Positions 60,002 through 64,000 of a stretch of DNA of 64,000 bases are shown here, piece after piece. The notes beneath the pieces were generated by a model. The model was given only the letters and a program-made list of their open reading frames with translations. It was not told where the DNA came from and did not search any database. Both the position numbers and the translations under genes were made by a program. Source of the DNA: Mycobacterium sp. ACS4331. Lineage in GTDB: Bacteria; Actinomycetota; Actinomycetes; Mycobacteriales; Mycobacteriaceae. Location of the stretch: the NCBI RefSeq assembly GCF_001667265.1, contig NZ_LZHW01000007.1, forward strand, positions 82,645 to 146,644, given 5' to 3'. Numbering within the stretch: position 1 is the stretch's first letter; the number at the start of each line of letters is the position of its first letter.

Positions 60002-61450
60002 ATGGACATCGCAAAGCTGTTGTCGACGGTTCCGACGGGTCTGTGGATCGGCGGTGAGGAACGCGCCGGGTCGTCGACCTTCGACGTATTGAATCCGGCC
60101 ACCGACGAGGTGATCACCCAGGTCGCCGACGCGACTGCCGCCGACGGCATCGCCGCTGTCGAGGCCGCGACCGCCGTCCAGGACGAGTGGGCGGCCACAC
60201 CGGCTCGTGAACGCGGCGAGATCCTGCGCTCGGTGTTCGAGACGATCACCGCGCACACCGACGACATCGCCGCGCTGATGACGCTCGAGATGGGCAAGGT
60301 CCTCGCGGAGAGCAAGGGTGAGGTCAAGTACGGCGCGGAGTTCTTCCGCTGGTTCGCCGAGGAGGCGGTCCGCATCGACGGCCGCTACACCCAGAGCCCC
60401 GCGGGCACCGGACGGATCATTGTGACCAAGGCTCCGGTCGGACTCTGCTACGCGATCACGCCGTGGAATTTCCCGCTGGCGATGGGCACCCGCAAGATCG
60501 GTCCGGCCGTCGCCGCGGGGTGCACCATGATCGTCAAGCCCGCGCAGGAGACTCCGCTGACGATGCTGCTGCTGGCCAAGCTCATGGATGAGGCCGGCCT
60601 GCCCAAGGGCGTGCTCTCGGTGCTGCCCACCTCCAAGCCCGGCGACCTGACCACGGCCCTGATCGACGACGGCCGGCTGCGCAAGCTGACGTTCACGGGG
60701 TCCACCGGTGTGGGCAAGGCCCTGGTCAAGCAGTCCGCCGACAAGCTGCTGCGGACGTCGATGGAGCTCGGCGGCAACGCACCGTTCATCGTGTTCGACG
60801 ACGCCGACATCGACGCCGCGGTCGAGGGCGCGCTGCTGGCCAAGATGCGCAACGGCGGTGAGGCCTGCACCGCGGCCAACCGGTTCCACGTCGCCAACGC
60901 CGTCCGCGAGGAGTTCACCGACAAGTTGGTGAAGCGGATGAGCGAGTACACGCTGGGCAACGGCCTCGACGAGGCGTCGACGCTGGGGCCGCTGGTCAAC
61001 GCCAAGCAGGTCGCCACCGTCGCCGACCTGGTGTCCGACGCCGTGGCGCGCGGCGCCACCGTGGCCGTCGGCGGCGTCGCTCCCGGCGGACCCGGGAACT
61101 TCTACCCGGCCACGGTGCTGACCGACGTCGCACCGGACTCCCGGATCCTCAAGGAGGAGGTGTTCGGGCCCGTCGCCCCGGTGATCGGGTTCGACACCGA
61201 GGAGGAGGGCATCAACGCCGCCAACGACACCGAGTACGGCCTGGCGTCCTACATCTTCACGCAGTCGCTGGACCGTGCGCTGCGGGTCGCGGAGTCCATC
61301 GAGTCGGGCATGGTCGGCGTCAACCGCGGGGTGATCTCCGATCCGGCCGCACCGTTCGGTGGGGTCAAGGAGTCGGGCTTCGGGCGTGAGGGTGGCACCG
61401 AGGGCATCGAGGAGTACCTCGACACCAAGTACATCGCGCTGACGAGCTGA
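60002..61450 (+). CDS. gabD: Succinate-semialdehyde dehydrogenase-type aldehyde dehydrogenase
   Basis: 482 aa. Catalytic Glu255 in SMELGGNAPF and Cys289 in GGEACTAANRF; NAD(P) site in FTGSTGVGKALV; ITPWNFPLAM; C-terminal PFGGVKESGFGREGG. Closest in motif to GabD enzymes that oxidise succinate semialdehyde to succinate, with NADP favoured by the family. ATG 60002 is fixed by the family N-terminus; the open frame extends far upstream through the pgi antisense strand without meaning. Followed by a large nested palindrome. Confidence 0.88.
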   Translation: MDIAKLLSTVPTGLWIGGEERAGSSTFDVLNPATDEVITQVADATAADGIAAVEAATAVQDEWAATPARERGEILRSVFETITAHTDDIAALMTLEMGKVLAESKGEVKYGAEFFRWFAEEAVRIDGRYTQSPAGTGRIIVTKAPVGLCYAITPWNFPLAMGTRKIGPAVAAGCTMIVKPAQETPLTMLLLAKLMDEAGLPKGVLSVLPTSKPGDLTTALIDDGRLRKLTFTGSTGVGKALVKQSADKLLRTSMELGGNAPFIVFDDADIDAAVEGALLAKMRNGGEACTAANRFHVANAVREEFTDKLVKRMSEYTLGNGLDEASTLGPLVNAKQVATVADLVSDAVARGATVAVGGVAPGGPGNFYPATVLTDVAPDSRILKEEVFGPVAPVIGFDTEEEGINAANDTEYGLASYIFTQSLDRALRVAESIESGMVGVNRGVISDPAAPFGGVKESGFGREGGTEGIEEYLDTKYIALTS

Positions 61451-61457
61451 CCCGAAT

Positions 61458-61520
61458 CGCCCAAACGAACATTTGGGCGCGAAATGAGCCCGTTTCTGCG
61501 CCCAAATGTTCGTTTGGGCG
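61458..61520. terminator. Nested double palindrome between convergent genes
   Basis: Left arm 61458-61480 and right arm 61498-61520 are exact 23-base reverse complements with a 17-base loop. Each arm is itself a hairpin (CGCCCAAA-six bases-TTTGGGCG). TTTGGGCGCGAAATGAGC occurs after each arm as a direct repeat. It can fold as one long stem or two small ones and lies between gabD and the chorismate mutase gene. Confidence 0.7.
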
Positions 61521-61529
61521 CGAAATGAG

Positions 61530-61790
61530 CTAGTGGCCGAGGCGACCGCGGCCCATGCGCAGCAGCAGCATGGCCAGGTCCTTGCCCTCGGGGCCCAGTT
61601 CGCTGTACCGCTCGATGACCTTCATCTCGCGGCTGTGCACCAGTCGGGTGCCGCCCGAGGCCATCCGCGCCCTGCCGATCGTCTGCGAGACCTCCTGCCG
61701 GCGCTTCACCGCGGCGAGGATCTCGGCGTCGAGGCGGTCGATCTCCAGGCGCAACTGATCGATGTCGGGGACTTGATCGGTTTCGGCCAC
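61530..61790 (-). CDS. Intracellular chorismate mutase (AroQ-delta, Rv0948c type)
   Basis: 86 aa from GTG 61790. Three-helix AroQ fold: IDQLRLEIDRLDAEILAAVKRRQEVSQ, then RMASGGTRLVHSREMKVIERYSE and a C-terminal RMGRGRLGH. The C-terminal RGRLGH tail is the part inserted into the partner DAHP synthase in M. tuberculosis, which activates this weak mutase. A TTG-initiated form from 61826 would add 12 residues; GTG is preferred. Divergent from uvrD1. Confidence 0.88.
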   Translation of the reverse strand: MAETDQVPDIDQLRLEIDRLDAEILAAVKRRQEVSQTIGRARMASGGTRLVHSREMKVIERYSELGPEGKDLAMLLLRMGRGRLGH

Positions 61791-61845
61791 TTTCCGAGTG
61801 TGCCACCACCCCCCGTGCCAGGACAAAAGTGTCTGCGGACGGCGG

Positions 61846-61851
61846 TAGGTT
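61846..61851 (+). promoter_or_regulatory. -10 element of uvrD1
   Basis: TAGGTT ten bases before the ATG at 61862, giving a near-leaderless mRNA with only a few untranslated bases. Confidence 0.4.
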
Positions 61852-61861
61852 TACAGACGAC

Positions 61862-64000
61862 ATGAGCATCAGCACCGAAATCGATCAGCTTCTCGACGGC
61901 CTCAACCCCCAGCAGCGCCAAGCCGTGCTGCATGAGGGCAGTCCACTGCTGATCGTGGCCGGCGCCGGGTCGGGCAAGACGGCGGTGTTGACCCGCCGGA
62001 TCGCCTACCTGCTGGCCGCCCGCGATGTCGGCGTCGGTCAGATCCTGGCCATCACCTTCACCAACAAGGCCGCCGCTGAGATGCGGGAACGCGTGGTCCA
62101 GCTGATCGGCCCGCGCGCCAGGAACATGTGGGTGTCGACGTTCCACTCGACCTGCGTGCGCATCCTGCGCAACCAGGCGTCGCTGCTGCCCGGCCTCAAC
62201 TCCAACTTCTCGATCTACGACGCCGACGACTCGCGCCGGCTGCTGATGATGATCGCCAAGGACATGGGCCTCGACGTCAAGCGCTACTCGCCGCGCCTGC
62301 TGGCCAACTCGATCTCCAATCTGAAGAACGAACTCGTCGATCCAGAACAGGCCGTCGCCGAGCTGTCCGACGTCTCCGACGACCTCAACCGCACGGTCGC
62401 GGCGGTCTACGGCGAATACCAGCGCAGGCTGCGCGCCGCCAACGCGCTGGACTTCGACGACCTGATCGGCGAGACGGTCGGGATCCTGCAGGCCTTCCCT
62501 CAGATCGCCCAGTACTACCGGCGCCGGTTCCGGCACATCATGGTCGACGAGTACCAGGACACCAACCACGCGCAGTACGTCCTGGTGCGTGAACTGGTGG
62601 GCGTCGAGACCACCCCGGACGGCGTGCCGCCCGGCGAGCTGTGCGTGGTGGGCGACGCGGATCAGTCCATCTACGCCTTCCGCGGCGCGACGATCCGCAA
62701 CATCGAGGACTTCGAGCGTGACTTCCCGAACGCGACGACCATCCTGCTGGAGCAGAACTACCGGTCCACACAGACCATCCTGAATGCGGCCAACGCCGTC
62801 ATCGCCCGCAACGCCGGTCGGCGGGAGAAACGGCTGTGGACCGACTCGGGCGAGGGTGAACTGATCGTCGGCTATGTCGCCGACAACGAACACGACGAGG
62901 CCCGGTTCGTCGCGGGTGAGATCGACGCGCTGGCCGACAACGGCGACATCAACTACAGCGACGTCGCGGTGTTCTACCGCACCAACAACAGCTCGCGCGC
63001 GCTGGAGGAGGTCTTCATCCGGTCCGGCATCCCCTACAAGGTCGTCGGGGGAGTGCGCTTCTACGAGCGCAAGGAGATCCGCGACATCGTCGCCTACCTG
63101 CGCGTGCTGGACAACCCGGGTGACTCGGTGAGCATGCGCCGCATCCTGAACACACCGCGGCGCGGCATCGGTGACCGTGCCGAGGCCTGCGTTGCGGTCT
63201 ACGCGGAGAACACCGGCGCCAGCTTCAACGACGCCCTTCAGGCCGCGGCCGAGGGGCGGGTCCCGATGCTCAACTCGCGCTCGGAGAAGGCGATTGCGGC
63301 ATTTGTGGAACTGCTCGACAGGTTGCGCACCAAGCTCGGCGACGAACTGGGTGAACTCGTGGAGGCGGTGCTCGAGCAGACGGGGTACCGGCGTGAACTG
63401 GAGGCCTCCAGCGACCCCCAGGATCTGGCGCGCCTGGACAACCTCAACGAACTGGTCAGCGTCGCACACGAATTCAGCATCGACCGGGCCAACGCCAAGG
63501 CGCTGGCGGCCGACGACGAGGATGCCCTCGATGAGGACGTCCCGGAGACCGGGATCCTGGCCGAGTTCCTGGAGCGGGTGTCGCTCGTGGCGGACACCGA
63601 CGAGATTCCCGAACACGGTTCGGGTGTGGTCACCCTGATGACGCTGCACACCGCCAAGGGTCTGGAGTTCCCGGTGGTCTTCGTGACCGGCTGGGAGGAC
63701 GGGATGTTCCCGCACATGCGGGCTCTGGGAGATCCGACCGAACTGTCCGAGGAGCGGCGCCTGGCCTACGTGGGCATCACCCGGGCGCGGCAGCGGCTGT
63801 ACCTGAGCCGCGCCAAGGTCCGCTCATCGTGGGGCCAGCCGATGTTGAACCCGGAATCCCGCTTCCTGCGCGAGATTCCGCAGGAGCTCATCGACTGGCG
63901 TCGCACCGAGCAGTCGTCGTCTGCGTTCAGTGCCCCGGTCAGCGGCGCGGGCCGCTTCGGCGGTCCGGCCAGGCCGTCGCCCCCCCCCCCCGCCGCCGCC
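61862..64000 (+). CDS. uvrD1: ATP-dependent DNA helicase UvrD1 (5' part, runs off the window)
   Basis: 713 codons present, no stop. SF1A helicase motifs in order: Q motif LNPQQRQAV, Walker A GAGSGKT (34-40), TFTNKAAAEMRERV, DEYQDTN, GDADQSIYAFRGA, NYRSTQ, TLHTAKGLEFPVVF, YVGITRARQRLYLS. It unwinds DNA in repair; in M. tuberculosis UvrD1 is stimulated by Ku, whose gene is also in this window. The frame ends in a Ser/Pro-rich linker with a 12-C run; the C-terminal Ku-binding tail lies outside. Confidence 0.96.
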   Translation, partial: MSISTEIDQLLDGLNPQQRQAVLHEGSPLLIVAGAGSGKTAVLTRRIAYLLAARDVGVGQILAITFTNKAAAEMRERVVQLIGPRARNMWVSTFHSTCVRILRNQASLLPGLNSNFSIYDADDSRRLLMMIAKDMGLDVKRYSPRLLANSISNLKNELVDPEQAVAELSDVSDDLNRTVAAVYGEYQRRLRAANALDFDDLIGETVGILQAFPQIAQYYRRRFRHIMVDEYQDTNHAQYVLVRELVGVETTPDGVPPGELCVVGDADQSIYAFRGATIRNIEDFERDFPNATTILLEQNYRSTQTILNAANAVIARNAGRREKRLWTDSGEGELIVGYVADNEHDEARFVAGEIDALADNGDINYSDVAVFYRTNNSSRALEEVFIRSGIPYKVVGGVRFYERKEIRDIVAYLRVLDNPGDSVSMRRILNTPRRGIGDRAEACVAVYAENTGASFNDALQAAAEGRVPMLNSRSEKAIAAFVELLDRLRTKLGDELGELVEAVLEQTGYRRELEASSDPQDLARLDNLNELVSVAHEFSIDRANAKALAADDEDALDEDVPETGILAEFLERVSLVADTDEIPEHGSGVVTLMTLHTAKGLEFPVVFVTGWEDGMFPHMRALGDPTELSEERRLAYVGITRARQRLYLSRAKVRSSWGQPMLNPESRFLREIPQELIDWRRTEQSSSAFSAPVSGAGRFGGPARPSPPPPAAA
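63980..63991 (+). repeat. 12-base poly-C tract in the uvrD1 linker
   Basis: Twelve consecutive C encode Pro codons in the low-complexity linker after the helicase core. Such a run is prone to slippage and to assembly error. Confidence 0.85.

Overview
The window looks like chromosomal DNA of a fast-growing environmental mycobacterium (Mycolicibacterium type). Supporting this are the high GC content, many GTG starts, a complete mce operon, F420-type enzymes, the Ku/LigD end-joining pair, and gene orders recalled from M. tuberculosis: the sigK-rskA operon (Rv0444c-Rv0449c), ku/ligD (Rv0937c/Rv0938), and fpg2-SDR-pgi-chorismate mutase-uvrD1 (Rv0944-Rv0949). No rRNA, tRNA, CRISPR array or insertion-sequence transposase was seen.

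Layout. 1-5.8 kb: the end of a YbdK-type ligase, then a tightly overlapping six-gene minus-strand operon (flavoprotein, DUF1365, UfaA1-like fatty acid methyltransferase, DUF1295, sigK, rskA) headed by a SigK-type promoter. 5.8-10.3 kb: a gamma-glutamylcyclotransferase/poly-gamma-glutamate hydrolase fusion, an NRAMP transporter, a small secreted protein, an SDR and a phosphotransferase. 10.3-12.9 kb: a type III polyketide synthase, ICMT-like methyltransferase and flavoprotein operon, the gene set of alkylresorcinol/alkylquinone lipids. 12.9-17 kb: TetR, ku, a small secreted protein and ligD.

17-42.7 kb is an accessory region: epimerase/MarR pair, an SDR remnant, a full mce operon (two permeases plus mceA-F), then an AraC regulator with a small upstream ORF and a catabolic cluster. 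The cluster holds a P450, a Baeyer-Villiger monooxygenase fused to an esterase, a PDR-type reductase, an alcohol dehydrogenase, a GntR regulator, an aromatic hydroxylase, an FAH-family hydrolase, an extradiol-type dioxygenase, acetoacetyl-CoA ligase and an NmrA-like reductase. I infer an import-plus-degradation system for a hydrophobic alkyl-aromatic or cyclic ketone-forming substrate: hydroxylate, oxidise to the ketone, insert oxygen, hydrolyse the ester, hydroxylate and cleave the ring, then activate the acids to CoA esters.

42.7-52 kb: RNase HI, a VOC protein, a repeat-bounded cassette with a frameshifted small gene and a 108-bp tandem repeat, PrpE-like ligase, enoyl-CoA hydratase, a luciferase-like oxidoreductase under a KstR-type operator, a DUF2231 protein, a DUF4873/diiron oxygenase pair, cobF and an Rv1733c-like protein. 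52-64 kb: fpg2, secreted chorismate mutase, two cyclase-type proteins, SDR, pgi, a succinate-semialdehyde dehydrogenase, intracellular chorismate mutase and the start of uvrD1, which runs off the window. Many genes show a TANNNT -10 hexamer 6-7 bases before the start codon, the layout of leaderless mycobacterial transcripts.
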